Notes: generated by a model from the letters alone, not told the origin. 64,000 nt of DNA from Methylocella tundrae (GCF_038024855.1 NZ_CP139089.1:620001-684000), one strand, 5' to 3'. Positions 1 to 8,850 are shown, counted from the stretch's first letter. Made by a program: numbers and translations.

Positions 1-54
1 GATTTCAATCGCTCCAATGATTTCATTCAGGCGGAAAGCACTCTGGCCTGTCTA

Positions 55-363
55 TCAGTAAAACGGACGATAATAGCGGTAGCGATGATAGTATGGATGG
101 TAATAATGTCTGCGATAATAAGGGCGATAGTAATGGCGCCGATAGTAATGGCGATAATAAGGGTGGTAATAGCGCCGATGGTAATAGCGACGGTAGTAAT
201 AGGCCTTTTCGACGCCTTGCTGAGCGACGGGCGTTTCCAAAGCGCGGATGCTGGACCCGGCCTGTGAAAGACCGGAGGCCGGAACAGCCTGGACGGCGAC
301 GTCGCCTATGAAAAACACTGAAGCGGCGAGGGCGGCGGAAGCCAATAGGCAATGAAATTTCAT
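55..363 (-). CDS. Small secreted Tyr/His/Arg-rich protein
   Basis: 102 aa. The first ~25 residues form a typical Sec signal peptide (hydrophobic core ASAALAASVFFIG, then Ala/Val). After a short spacer the C-terminal half is almost entirely Tyr, His, Arg and Pro in a near-repeating pattern (YYHRRYYHPYY type), and the DNA shows a matching short-period repeat at about 85-215. The composition suggests a periplasmic or surface protein that could bind metal or anionic polymer, but no family function is known to me. A related pattern (YRRHY) occurs in the secreted protein encoded at 1662-2204, so the two are probably distant paralogs flanking glyQ. The function is not assigned. Confidence 0.75.
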   Translation of the reverse strand: MKFHCLLASAALAASVFFIGDVAVQAVPASGLSQAGSSIRALETPVAQQGVEKAYYYRRYYHRRYYHPYYRHYYRRHYYRPYYRRHYYHPYYHRYRYYRPFY

Positions 364-667
364 TTATCCCTCCCGGAAGCGCAAGCGTTGGAGGATCAAG
401 AGACCAGTTGACTTGCAACAATCATCTCCCATGAAAGCGTGCATTGAAAGTTAGCATCACGCAATGGGAAACTTGTTTTTACAGGCATTTTGTTTTTCAA
501 CTTAAAGTATTATGACATAGCCTTGACAATTGCCCAGGCGCGACCGTGACTTCGATCATCATGCTGTCTGAACCGCCATCTTGACCTTTTGAGCTTATCG
601 TTCCGTCGACGCGTCGCTGGCGCAATCGCTCTTCCATGCGATCCCGAGTAGCGATACAAGGCGCCTC
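364..667. other. Intergenic region upstream of glyQ, no gene seen
   Basis: About 300 bases lie between the divergent genes at 55-363 and glyQ. The middle (roughly 460-520) is AT-rich for this genome. A TTGACA hexamer at 523-528 is a possible -35 element for glyQ, but no convincing -10 is found at the right distance. No credible ORF or RNA gene is seen. Confidence 0.5.
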
Positions 668-1642
668 ATGACCGACCTTGCGCACGAAACCTCCTTATCC
701 ACCCAAAAAGCGGCGCCCCAAGCGCTCGCTCCATCACGTTCGTTTCAAGGCCTCCTGCTGACCCTGCAGCAATTCTGGGCGGCGCAGGGCTGCGTCATCC
801 TGCAGCCTTACGACATGGAAGTCGGCGCCGGGACATTTCATCCGGGCACGACCCTGCGCTCGCTCGGTCCGCGGCCGTGGAAGGCGGCCTATGTGCAGCC
901 CTCGCGCCGGCCAAAGGATGGGCGTTACGGCGAAAACCCCAACCGGCTGCAGCATTACTACCAGTTTCAGGTGATCCTGAAGCCGTCGCCGCCCGATCTT
1001 CAGTCGCTCTATCTGCGTTCGCTCGAGGCGATTGGCGTCAATCTGCGCCTGCACGACATACGCTTCGTCGAGGATGATTGGGAAAGCCCGACGCTCGGCG
1101 CCTGGGGCCTTGGCTGGGAGTGCTGGTGCGACGGCATGGAGGTCTCGCAATTTACCTATTTTCAGCAGGTCGCAGGGATCGAATGCGCTCCGGTTTCAGG
1201 TGAATTGACCTATGGGCTGGAGCGCCTCGCCATGTATGTGCAGGGCGTCGAAAGCATTTTTGATCTCAATTTCAACGGCGGCGAAGGAGACAGCAAGGTC
1301 ACTTACGGCGATGTCTTCAAGCAGGCCGAGGAAGAATACTCGCGCTATAATTTCGAAGCGGCCAATGTCGAGCTTCTCTTCCAGCATTTCCGCGACGCCG
1401 AAGCCGAATGCGCGGCTCTGCTGAAAGCGGGCGATCAGGGCGGGCGCCATCTGATGGCTTTGCCCGCCTATGACCAATGCCTCAAGGCCTCGCATCTCTT
1501 CAATCTGCTCGATGCGCGCGGGGTCATCTCCGTCACCGAGCGGCAGAGTTACATTTTGCGCGTTCGCGAACTCGCCAAGGCCTGCGGCGCCGCCTGGCTC
1601 AAGACGGCGGCCGGCGGCGGAGATGGTCTCGTTCAGGACTGA
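668..1642 (+). CDS. glyQ: Glycyl-tRNA synthetase alpha subunit
   Basis: 324 aa, the catalytic alpha chain of the bacterial alpha2-beta2 glycyl-tRNA synthetase, which charges tRNA-Gly in the cytoplasm. The class II core is obvious: [31 protein letters not shown] motif near residues 33-60, followed by the conserved [14 protein letters not shown] and [15 protein letters not shown] blocks. It is about 20 residues longer at the N-terminus than the E. coli protein. The ATG at 668 is favoured because AAGG lies 7 bases upstream. The beta chain is encoded at 2452-4623, but the pair is interrupted by an inverted gene for a secreted protein. Confidence 0.97.
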   Translation: MTDLAHETSLSTQKAAPQALAPSRSFQGLLLTLQQFWAAQGCVILQPYDMEVGAGTFHPGTTLRSLGPRPWKAAYVQPSRRPKDGRYGENPNRLQHYYQFQVILKPSPPDLQSLYLRSLEAIGVNLRLHDIRFVEDDWESPTLGAWGLGWECWCDGMEVSQFTYFQQVAGIECAPVSGELTYGLERLAMYVQGVESIFDLNFNGGEGDSKVTYGDVFKQAEEEYSRYNFEAANVELLFQHFRDAEAECAALLKAGDQGGRHLMALPAYDQCLKASHLFNLLDARGVISVTERQSYILRVRELAKACGAAWLKTAAGGGDGLVQD

Positions 1643-1661
1643 TCAGGCGCGCGGCAAGGGG

Positions 1662-2204
1662 TCAGCGGTGCATGCCGCCGCCATGAAAACCTCCGCCATG
1701 GAAGCCTCCGCCGCCGCCGTGGAACCCACCGCCATGAAATCCGCCGCCATGGAAACCGCCCGCATGGCCAAAGCCGACGCTGCGGCCGGTGCGCATTCCG
1801 CCGCCCCATCCCGCATAGCGTCCGCCGTAATAGCCGCCGCCATAATAGGGCCCGCCGCCATAGTAGCCGCCGTAATATGGGCCGCCATAGCCATATCCGC
1901 AGCCATAAAAGCCGCAGTCGCCAAGCGTCGCTGCTGTCACGCCGAGCGAAAGTGCGCCGAGCGCCGCGCCCGCGATAGCCGCGCCGGGATTCACGCCGTA
2001 GTAGTGGCGCCGATAGGCGTAGTGATGGTAATGGCGCCGATGGGCGTAATGGCGGTAATGGCGGCGGTAGGCGACCGTTTCGAGCTGAGACTGCGTCGGC
2101 GCCACCACACCGCTGGTCGCTATGCTCATGGGACCCGCGGAAACGCCCGAGGTCAAGGCAATCAAGGCCGCGCCGGAAAGCGCAAGAAATCTTGGAGTAT
2201 TCAT
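1662..2204 (-). CDS. Gly/His/Tyr-rich secreted protein
   Basis: 180 aa from the ATG at 2204, chosen because GGAGG sits 8 bases upstream and a signal peptide follows at once (MNTPRFLALSGAALIALTSG). The mature part has an RRHY-rich segment (about 45-70), an Ala/Gly hydrophobic stretch (about 75-95) that may insert in or associate with a membrane, a GGPYYGGYYGGG-type segment, and a C-terminal run of GGFHGGG repeats ending in GGGMHR. The regularly spaced His residues suggest metal binding, but this is inference. It lies convergent to glyQ and breaks the glyQ-glyS gene order. No function is known to me. Confidence 0.8.
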   Translation of the reverse strand: MNTPRFLALSGAALIALTSGVSAGPMSIATSGVVAPTQSQLETVAYRRHYRHYAHRRHYHHYAYRRHYYGVNPGAAIAGAALGALSLGVTAATLGDCGFYGCGYGYGGPYYGGYYGGGPYYGGGYYGGRYAGWGGGMRTGRSVGFGHAGGFHGGGFHGGGFHGGGGGFHGGGFHGGGMHR

Positions 2205-2451
2205 AGCAATGCCTCCATAGGAGCTATGGCAACGCCTGGACGCTTTCCATGTTCCCTCGGGGCGCCCGAATTGAATGCACAATCTGCGTGATCAACTCCA
2301 AAGCACTCCCGGTGCGGGGTGCTCTGAGACCAAATTTCCGCTTGGCGAAGCGAAATTCAGAGCTTAGTCAACGGTTCGAGCGGCGGACGCATGCCCGGCT
2401 GGTTTCCTCCGGTCGAGGTCGCGAAGACTGACCCCAAACCGAAACGAGATC

Positions 2452-4623
2452 ATGCCCGACCTCCTTCTTGAATTGTTTTCCGAGGAAATTCCGGCCCGTA
2501 TGCAGGCGCAGGCGGCCGATGATTTGAAGCGTCTCGTCACCGAGGCTTTGGGCGAGCGTGGCCTTGCGTTCGAGGGCGCCGCGAGTTTTGCGACGCCGCG
2601 CAGGCTCGCTTTGCATGTCGCGGGATTGCCGGTGCGCCAGCCGGACGTGCGGGAGGAAAAAAAGGGCCCGCGCGTCGACGCGCCCGACGCGGCGGTGCAG
2701 GGCTTTTTGAAAAGCGCCGGCCTTGCGTCGATTTCCGAAGCGAAGATCGAAGTGGACCCGAAGAAAAAGACCGAATTCTATATAGCGGTCGTCGAACGCA
2801 AGGGGCAGGCGACGATCGAGGTTCTGGCCGAGCTTCTGCCCTCGGTAATCAGGCGCTTTCCCTGGCCGAAGTCGATGCGCTGGGGCGCGGCGTCGATCCG
2901 GCCGGATTCGCTGCGCTGGGTGCGCCCGCTGCATTCGATCCTCGCCACTTTCGGACTGGAAACGGAAGACCCGGAGGTCGTGCCCTTTTCAGTCGATGGA
3001 ATCGCCGCCGGCAATGTCACTTACGGGCATCGCTTCATGGCGCCGCGGGCAATTCTCGTGCGCCGTTTCGACGATTACGCTCCAGCCCTCGAAAAAGCCA
3101 AGGTGGTGCTCGATCCCGCGCGCCGGCGCAACATCATCCTTCATGACGCGCGCGATCTCGCCTTTGCGCAGGGCCTCGAGCTGATCGAGGATGAGGCTTT
3201 GCTGCATGAGGTCGCTGGGCTGGTCGAATGGCCGGTCGTGCTGATCGGCGAATTCGATCCTGCCTTTCTCGAAATTCCGCCGGAGGTCATTCGCGCGACC
3301 ATTCGCGCCAATCAAAAATGTTTCGTACTGAGCGATGCGACGACGGGCCGGCTCGCCCATAAATTCGCTCTGGTGGCGAATATCGACGCCAGCGACGGCG
3401 GGGCCGCGATCACCGCCGGCAACGCCCGCGTGGTGCGCGCGCGCCTGTCGGACGCCAAGTTTTTCTGGGAGACCGATCTTAAGATCAAGCTTGAGGATCG
3501 TCTCATAAAGCTCGATTCTGTTGTGTTTCATGAAAAGCTCGGCACACAACGCGCGCGGGTCGGAAGGCTTGTGAGGCTCGCGGAAGACATCGCTGGAAAA
3601 ATCGGCGCCGACCCTGAAGTCGCCCGTCGCGCGGCGCTTCTCGCCAAGGCGGATCTGCCCTCTGAAATGGTCGGCGAGTTTCCCGAGCTGCAGGGACTGA
3701 TGGGCCGCTATTATGCGCTCGCGCAGGGCGAGCGTGCTGAAGTCGCCGAGGCGATCGAGGATCATTACAAACCGCAAGGGCCGAACGATCGGGTGCCGAA
3801 TGCGCTCGTCGCCGTCGCCGTCGCGCTGGCCGACAAAATCGACATTCTGGTCGGCTTTTGGGCGATCGACGAAAAGCCGACCGGCAGCAAGGATCCATAC
3901 GCTTTGCGCCGCGCCGCCCTTGGCGTGATTGCGCTCGTTCTCGAAAACAGACTGCGGCTGCCGCTTCTGCCGATTTTACGTTCCGCCTTCTCGCATCATG
4001 TCGGGCAGGGCGCTTTGGATCGCGCGGCGTTGCGCGTTGAGGAAGAGGAGATCTGCGCTCAGCTTCTCGCCTTTTTCGGGGACCGCCTAAAAATCTATCT
4101 GCGCGAGCGCGGCGCCCGCCATGATCTGATCGACGCGGTTTTCGCTCTGCCGGGCCAGGACGATCTGCTGCTGATCGTCCGCCGCGTCGAGGCGCTCGGC
4201 GGCTTTCTGGACACGGAAGACGGAGTCAATCTGCTGGCGGGCTATCGCCGCGCCACGAATATTTTGCGTGCGGAAGAAAAGAAAGAGGCCATTGGCGCCT
4301 TCGAAGGAGCGCCGGACCGCTCTTTGCTGCAAGAGCCGGAAGAAGTCGCGCTGTGGGACAAGATCGGAAGCCTCGCCATCGAGGCGCGCAGGCATTTGCG
4401 GCTTGCGGAAGAGCGTGTCGGACGGCCGGGGTTCGATGATCAAAGGCCGTTCGAAGACGCGATGGCGGAGCTCTCCTCGCTCCGCGCGCCGGTCGACGCC
4501 TTTTTCGAAAAGGTGACGGTCAATGCGCCGGACCCGGAACTTCGGCTCAATCGGCTGCGGCTGCTTGCGCGCCTGCGCCGCGCGGTGAACGAGGTCGCGG
4601 ATCTCTCCCGCATCGCCGGTTAG
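2452..4623 (+). CDS. glyS: Glycyl-tRNA synthetase beta subunit
   Basis: 723 aa, the beta chain partner of GlyQ, which recognises tRNA-Gly through its C-terminal anticodon-binding region. The start [18 protein letters not shown] and the downstream blocks [38 protein letters not shown] and [11 protein letters not shown] are diagnostic for GlyS. Length is close to the usual ~690-720 aa. Upstream of the ATG only a weak ribosome-binding site (GAG) is visible. It is probably transcribed with or shortly after glyQ, from a promoter in the 2205-2450 gap. Confidence 0.97.
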   Translation: MPDLLLELFSEEIPARMQAQAADDLKRLVTEALGERGLAFEGAASFATPRRLALHVAGLPVRQPDVREEKKGPRVDAPDAAVQGFLKSAGLASISEAKIEVDPKKKTEFYIAVVERKGQATIEVLAELLPSVIRRFPWPKSMRWGAASIRPDSLRWVRPLHSILATFGLETEDPEVVPFSVDGIAAGNVTYGHRFMAPRAILVRRFDDYAPALEKAKVVLDPARRRNIILHDARDLAFAQGLELIEDEALLHEVAGLVEWPVVLIGEFDPAFLEIPPEVIRATIRANQKCFVLSDATTGRLAHKFALVANIDASDGGAAITAGNARVVRARLSDAKFFWETDLKIKLEDRLIKLDSVVFHEKLGTQRARVGRLVRLAEDIAGKIGADPEVARRAALLAKADLPSEMVGEFPELQGLMGRYYALAQGERAEVAEAIEDHYKPQGPNDRVPNALVAVAVALADKIDILVGFWAIDEKPTGSKDPYALRRAALGVIALVLENRLRLPLLPILRSAFSHHVGQGALDRAALRVEEEEICAQLLAFFGDRLKIYLRERGARHDLIDAVFALPGQDDLLLIVRRVEALGGFLDTEDGVNLLAGYRRATNILRAEEKKEAIGAFEGAPDRSLLQEPEEVALWDKIGSLAIEARRHLRLAEERVGRPGFDDQRPFEDAMAELSSLRAPVDAFFEKVTVNAPDPELRLNRLRLLARLRRAVNEVADLSRIAG

Positions 4624-4687
4624 AGCCCGTCGCTGAAAAGCAGCAGAGTTTTCGGACCCACGTCATGCATCAAGACAAAGGCTTAAG

Positions 4688-4725
4688 GAGCAGGATGCGG
4701 CCTTGTTGATAGGACATTCTGCTGT
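4688..4725. repeat. Imperfect stem-loop, possible intergenic repeat
   Basis: AGCAGGATG (4689-4697) can pair with CATTCTGCT (4715-4723), a 9-bp stem with one G-U pair and a 17-nt loop. The preceding bases (CAAAGGCTTAAGG) look like intergenic palindromic units I associate with Hyphomicrobiales genomes, but that resemblance is from memory. It may instead be a transcript end after glyS. Confidence 0.35.
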
Positions 4726-4839
4726 AAACGCGTCCTTATCTTTCCCTTAGGCCCGCGCTTCGTCTTTCGGCTCGATCCCTTATGCCGTTTGTCCCATCTT
4801 TCGTGCTGAGGCCGGTTCAATCGGCCGATGGAGCAAAAG

Positions 4840-4965
4840 ATGAACGCAAGATCAAAGGTGAGAGCCCTCCTCAACCATCCAGATCTCGTCTATGCGGGCC
4901 TTGTCGCGCTGATCATAGGCGTCGGATTGATGGCGCGGGCAATGGGAATTCTGCCGCTGCGGTAG
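4840..4965 (+). CDS. Small single-pass membrane protein (41 aa)
   Basis: The frame encodes 41 residues, starting MNARSKVRALLNHPDLVYAG and continuing with one hydrophobic segment (about residues 18-38) ending PLR. GGAG lies 7 bases before the ATG. The basic N-terminus followed by a single transmembrane helix is the usual architecture of small inner-membrane proteins. An inverted repeat directly after the stop (4970-4995) could end its transcript, which supports an independent small gene. No family is recognised, and expression is not proven. Confidence 0.5.
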   Translation: MNARSKVRALLNHPDLVYAGLVALIIGVGLMARAMGILPLR

Positions 4966-4969
4966 CATA

Positions 4970-4995
4970 ATAAGCGCCTCCCTCGACGCGCTTAT
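4970..4995 (+). terminator. Hairpin after the 41-aa ORF
   Basis: ATAAGCGC (4970-4977) and GCGCTTAT (4988-4995) form a perfect 8-bp stem with a 10-nt loop, starting 4 bases after the stop codon of the 41-aa ORF. No long T run follows, so termination is plausible but not certain. Confidence 0.45.
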
Positions 4996-5087
4996 CATGT
5001 CTAGACTTTCGCGTAAATTTCTGAAAGTCTGCCTCAAGTAACGAGGCCATTTATAGGCCTGCGCATTGTCCTCCAAAGTCTATTTTG

Positions 5088-5981
5088 ATGGATATAACAA
5101 CTGACATAAATTATTACATGGCTCGGCTTCCACTGCTATGGAGCCGGATTAAGCCCAGATTCACAGTTAAACTCGGAGAAAAGACTCTTCGTGTTCCATT
5201 TGCGACGTACCTCAACAAATGGAAACCATCCTGGAAAACTGAGCTAATTGGGCATTTCGTCAAGTTGAATTCCGGGGATTTTATCGACATCGGAGCGAAT
5301 GTCGGGCAAACCTTGTCCGACTTCTATAGTCTGAATCATCAAGGCAGATACATCGGCTTTGAGCCTAACCCTGATTGCGTTTCTGCTTTGCAGGAGATCA
5401 TTCGGCAGAATGGATTGGAGGGCTATTCCATCGTTCCTGTCGGACTGTCGGACAAAAATACGATCCTGTCCCTTTACTCCGGTTCTACCTCGCTCAGAGA
5501 TCCGGGAGCAACCACGGTTGCCGATCTGCGACCAGCAAAGAGATGTGATTTCCAATTAGTACCTGTTCATCGTTTCGATGATATCCGCGAAGCCCTCGCT
5601 ATAGATAAAATAGCCTTCATGAAAATCGACGTGGAGGGGGCAGAACGACAGGTTCTTGAAGGCATGCCAGAAGTATTGGCTGAGTTGAAGCCGCCCATCA
5701 CTTGCGAAGTGCTGCGCATGGATGCTCATGCAGATAAGGTCAATTACCAGAACAATGTTGGCCGCCTCATGTCGCTACTGGCCAGTTCAAATTACCTTGT
5801 GTTTCGTATCAACAAGACCACTGACGCCAGCCATGTGGTCAGCCTGACGCTGCTAACTGAATTCCCGTTGGACGTTTGGAGCACGGAAACAACAGAGGCT
5901 AATGATTATCTGTTCATTCCCCGCGACAAGGAAGCTCAGATTCCCAAGGCGTGGCTCCCGCCAGCGCGGAATTCGGGCTGA
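5088..5981 (+). CDS. FkbM-family SAM-dependent methyltransferase
   Basis: 297 aa from the ATG at 5088; an in-frame TTG precedes it, and no strong ribosome-binding site is visible for either. The SAM-binding motif I, FIDIGANVGQT (about 66-76), is followed by YIGFEPNP with the acidic motif II residue, and the FMKIDVEGAE motif near residue 180 is the FkbM signature. Members usually O-methylate sugars or other exported molecules, so a role in surface polysaccharide modification is likely but unproven. Base composition is visibly AT-richer than all neighbours, and the gene stands alone next to a repeat and a transposase scar, which points to horizontal acquisition. Confidence 0.88.
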   Translation: MDITTDINYYMARLPLLWSRIKPRFTVKLGEKTLRVPFATYLNKWKPSWKTELIGHFVKLNSGDFIDIGANVGQTLSDFYSLNHQGRYIGFEPNPDCVSALQEIIRQNGLEGYSIVPVGLSDKNTILSLYSGSTSLRDPGATTVADLRPAKRCDFQLVPVHRFDDIREALAIDKIAFMKIDVEGAERQVLEGMPEVLAELKPPITCEVLRMDAHADKVNYQNNVGRLMSLLASSNYLVFRINKTTDASHVVSLTLLTEFPLDVWSTETTEANDYLFIPRDKEAQIPKAWLPPARNSG

Positions 5982-6036
5982 TTAAATCGTCATCGGATTC
6001 CGCGTATCGGCTTTGATCTGTTTCGGAAAAAAATTG

Positions 6037-6415
6037 CTCGCACGGGGCGCCCCTGTTCCTCTCCCAGGGCCTTCGTGACGGCCATGCTTTCACGAGGGAA
6101 ATCCTTGAATTTTTTGAATGAAACGGCAGACGGAGGCTCCGCGTCGAAACACGAGCCTCCGAGTTTGATCGTCGGGCGCGACGAGGCAAATCATTGGGTC
6201 GTTGTCGAAGCGCACGGCCTTTGCGGCGGCATTTTCGCAACCGAGGCGGCGGCGATGCGCTACGCTTGCGAAGAAAGCCGCGGCCGCGCAGGGGCGGTGC
6301 GCATCGCGCATCACCTTGTGGCCCTTGATCTCGCCTCGCCGCAGCGACGACCTGCGCTCGGCCAATCCTGAGCCTTACGCTTTCTGCGAGCGCGGTCTTG
6401 ATCTGACGTCAAGCC
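6037..6415 (+). repeat. 379-bp repeat, copy A (inverted relative to copy B)
   Basis: This segment matches the reverse complement of 12767-13145 over the same length with only scattered substitutions and no length change that I could find. It contains a whole 98-codon ORF plus about 40 bp of 5' flank including the palindrome GGGGCGCCCC. Similarity stops abruptly on both sides: before CTCGCACGG on the left and after CAAGCC on the right. No terminal inverted repeats or target duplication are apparent. Confidence 0.9.
6075..6371 (+). CDS. Hypothetical 98-aa protein, copy A
   Basis: 98 aa starting at GTG 6075; an ATG at 6084 is an alternative. The recognisable core is SLIVGRDEANHWVVVEAHGLCGGIF followed by EAAAMRYACEES, which resembles small soluble alphaproteobacterial proteins of unknown function with a 'GRD..HWVV....G.CGG.F....AA..YA' pattern. 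An almost identical protein (about 7 differences over 98 residues) is encoded in the opposite orientation at 12811-13107. The differences are spread over the ORF without a frameshift, so both copies still look like coding sequence. Function is unknown. Confidence 0.7.
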   Translation: MTAMLSRGKSLNFLNETADGGSASKHEPPSLIVGRDEANHWVVVEAHGLCGGIFATEAAAMRYACEESRGRAGAVRIAHHLVALDLASPQRRPALGQS

Positions 6416-6520
6416 GACAAGGATTATGACGCCGATCACTTGCGTGAGGCTGGCCTCAAACGCGAGGCCAAGCCCGTCATTCCGCCGAAATCCAACCGCC
6501 GCGCGCCTCTCCCCTATGAC
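6416..6520 (+). pseudogene. IS5-type transposase fragment
   Basis: Starting exactly at the right edge of repeat copy A, 35 codons read DKDYDADHLREAGLK...AKPVIPPKSNRRA...LPYD. This is the 'DKGYDAD.LR ... PVIPP.SNRK...YD' block of IS5-family (IS427-like) DDE transposases. An in-frame stop lies just upstream (TGA at 6404-6406), and similarity ends after the YD at 6520, so only a small internal piece of a once complete gene survives. No terminal repeats of the element were found. It marks a former insertion-sequence site beside the AT-rich methyltransferase gene. Confidence 0.7.
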
Positions 6521-6565
6521 ACACGAGGCATGTGCGGCAAGTTCCTGTTCAAATATTTTGATTTA

Positions 6566-7891
6566 TCAAAGCGCCTGCCAGAAGCGCGCCGCCTCGCCGC
6601 GCGAGGGAGCCGCAATCTCGCCTTCCCACATCACGCGCGCGCCGCGAATAATCGTTCCAACCGGCCAGCCCAGAACGCTTTTGCCGTCGTAGGGGGTCCA
6701 GCCGCAGCGCGATCCGATCCAGCGGTCCTCGATCGTGGCGCGGCGCTTCAGATCCACAATGGTGAGATCGGCGTCATAGCCGACGGCGATCCGGCCCTTG
6801 CCCGCGATGCCGAACAGCCGCGCAGGCCCCGCGCTCGTCATATCAACGAGGCGCTCGATGCTGAGCCGCCCGCTCGCGACATGATCCAGCATGATCGGCA
6901 CCAGCGTCTGCACGCCGGTCATGCCGGAGGGACTCTGCGGATAGGATTTCGCTTTCTCCTCCAGCGTATGCGGCGCGTGATCGGAGCCCAGAATATCCGC
7001 GATGCTTTGTTGGACCCCGCGCCAGAGGTGATCGCGATGGCGTGCGTCGCGGACCGGCGGGTTCATCTGCAGCTTCGTGCCAAGGCGCGCGTAATCTTCG
7101 GCGGAAAGCGTCAGATGATGCGGCGTCACTTCAATGCTGGCGATGTCCTTGTGATCTTTCAGGAAATCAATTTCTTCCGCAGTCGAGACGTGCAATACAT
7201 GCACTTGCGCGCGGCACTCCCTCGCGATGCGCACGAGCCGCTGGGTCGATTGCAGCGCCGCGATCTCGTCGCGCCAGACGGGATGGGACGAGGGATCATT
7301 CTCCACCCGCAGATTTTTCCGCGCATTGAGCCTTGGCTCGTCCTCGCTGTGGAAAGCCGCGCGCCGCCGCGTCTGGCGCAGGATCGCGGCGATGCCGGCG
7401 TCGTCCTCGACCAGCAGCGATCCGGTTGAAGATCCCATGAACACCTTGATCCCCGCCGCCCCGGGCAGACGCTCAAGTTCTGGAATATCTTTTGGATTGT
7501 CGGCGGTGCCGCCGACCCAGAATGCGAAATCGCAATGCATCCGATGCTTTGCGCGCGAAACCTTATCGGCGAGGGCCTCAGCGCTGGTGGTCAGCGGATT
7601 TGTGTTCGGCATCTCGAACACCGCCGTCACTCCGCCAAGAACGGCCGCTCGGGAGCCGGTCTCAAGATCTTCCTTATGCGTCAGGCCGGGCTCGCGAAAA
7701 TGAACCTGCGTGTCGATGACGCCGGGAAGGATCGTGAGGCCCGTCGCGTCAATGGTCTCGCCCGCGCTGGCGCGAGAAAGGTCGCCGATTTCAGCGATTT
7801 TTCCGGCGCGAACGCCAATGTCCCGCGCGCCAACACCATTATGATCGACCACGACGCCGCCCTTTACGATGAGATCAAAGGTTTGCGGCAT
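6566..7891 (-). CDS. pyrC: Dihydroorotase (class I)
   Basis: 441 aa, cyclic amidohydrolase that interconverts carbamoyl-aspartate and dihydroorotate in pyrimidine synthesis. The metal-binding DTQVHFREPG motif lies near residue 60, the carbamylated lysine is expected in GIKVFMGSSTG (about 148-158), and the later metal ligands are in HVLHVST and SDHAPH. C-terminal GRIAVGYDADLTIVDL is typical of the amidohydrolase beta-sandwich. Related hydantoinases and allantoinases share the fold, but FREPG and MPNTNP favour dihydroorotase. No pyrB is adjacent; the gene is divergent from ygfZ with a gap of about 110 bp. Confidence 0.9.
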   Translation of the reverse strand: MPQTFDLIVKGGVVVDHNGVGARDIGVRAGKIAEIGDLSRASAGETIDATGLTILPGVIDTQVHFREPGLTHKEDLETGSRAAVLGGVTAVFEMPNTNPLTTSAEALADKVSRAKHRMHCDFAFWVGGTADNPKDIPELERLPGAAGIKVFMGSSTGSLLVEDDAGIAAILRQTRRRAAFHSEDEPRLNARKNLRVENDPSSHPVWRDEIAALQSTQRLVRIARECRAQVHVLHVSTAEEIDFLKDHKDIASIEVTPHHLTLSAEDYARLGTKLQMNPPVRDARHRDHLWRGVQQSIADILGSDHAPHTLEEKAKSYPQSPSGMTGVQTLVPIMLDHVASGRLSIERLVDMTSAGPARLFGIAGKGRIAVGYDADLTIVDLKRRATIEDRWIGSRCGWTPYDGKSVLGWPVGTIIRGARVMWEGEIAAPSRGEAARFWQAL

Positions 7892-8001
7892 GGGTTCATT
7901 CCTGTTTACAAAGCGTGGGGCACAAGGCTTGCGATAAAACTTGCGATATGTCGGGCGCGGAACACATACAAGCCGGGCGGGACCAAAGTCGAGGATGTTG
8001 C

Positions 8002-8850
8002 ATGGAAAACGAGATTTGCCTTCTTGCCGATCGCGGCGTGATCAAACTGGCCGGCGCCGACGCGACCAAGCTCCTGCACAGGCTCATCACCAATAGCGTG
8101 CTCGAAATTGACCCCGGCGAAAGCCGTTTTTCGGCGCTTTTATCGCCGCAGGGCAAGCTGATGTTCGACTTTTTCGTGGTTCCGCTGCCGGAAGGCCCTG
8201 ACGCCGGCTATCTGATGGATTGCGTGCGCGACCAAAGCGCCGCCTTGGCGCAGCGTCTGAATCTGCACAAAATGCGCGCGAAAATCGACATTCAGGACCA
8301 GTCCGAAACGTTCGGCGTCGCCGCGATTTTGGAAGGCGGGGCGCCGGAGGGCGTGGAAGGCGTCGTCTACCGCGACATGCGCGCGCCGGGCATGGGGCAG
8401 CGCATCATCGCGCCGCGCGAGGCGTTGGAAAAGATCAGCAACGCCGATGAATCCGACTATGAGGCGCGCCGGATCGCACACGGCGTGCCACGGGGCGGCC
8501 GCGATTTCGTCTATGGCGATACGTTCGTGCATGACGCCAATCTCGACTGGCTGAATGGCGTCGACTTCAAAAAAGGCTGCTACGTCGGCCAGGAAGTCGT
8601 GGCGCGCGTGCATTTCCGCAAATCGGCCAAAAAGCGCATCCTGAAATTTCATTTCGACGGAGAGGCGCCGCCCCCCGGCGCGGATATCGTCGCGGGCGGC
8701 GCGCCGATCGGGCAAGTGGGCTCGACCGCGCATTCCGAAGGGCTCGCCATGATGCGGCTCGACAGGCTGGAGGACGCGCGGGCGGCCGGCGCCATCGTGA
8801 AAGCGGGCGAGACGCCGATCGCCGTCACGGCGCCGGAGCGAGCCGGCTGA
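8002..8850 (+). CDS. ygfZ: YgfZ/GcvT-domain folate-binding protein
   Basis: 282 aa, a tetrahydrofolate-binding protein of the YgfZ/IBA57 family that helps maintain certain Fe-S enzymes. The family signature KGCYVGQE, with the conserved Cys, lies near residue 194. The ATG at 8002 is preferred to upstream in-frame starts because GAGG lies 7 bases before it and the family homology begins at once (ICLLADRGVIKLAG). The stop codon is directly followed by the ATG of tag, so the two are translationally linked. Confidence 0.9.
   Translation: MENEICLLADRGVIKLAGADATKLLHRLITNSVLEIDPGESRFSALLSPQGKLMFDFFVVPLPEGPDAGYLMDCVRDQSAALAQRLNLHKMRAKIDIQDQSETFGVAAILEGGAPEGVEGVVYRDMRAPGMGQRIIAPREALEKISNADESDYEARRIAHGVPRGGRDFVYGDTFVHDANLDWLNGVDFKKGCYVGQEVVARVHFRKSAKKRILKFHFDGEAPPPGADIVAGGAPIGQVGSTAHSEGLAMMRLDRLEDARAAGAIVKAGETPIAVTAPERAG

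Noticed and set aside
85..215. Short-period DNA repeat as a CRISPR or satellite
   Set aside because: The repeat follows the codons for the Tyr/His/Arg-rich protein, with no constant repeats or spacers.
1470..2291. 273-codon Ala/Met-rich frame opposite the Gly/His-rich gene
   Set aside because: The composition is a mirror of the GGFHGGG repeats on the other strand, and the minus-strand gene has a clear signal peptide and ribosome-binding site.
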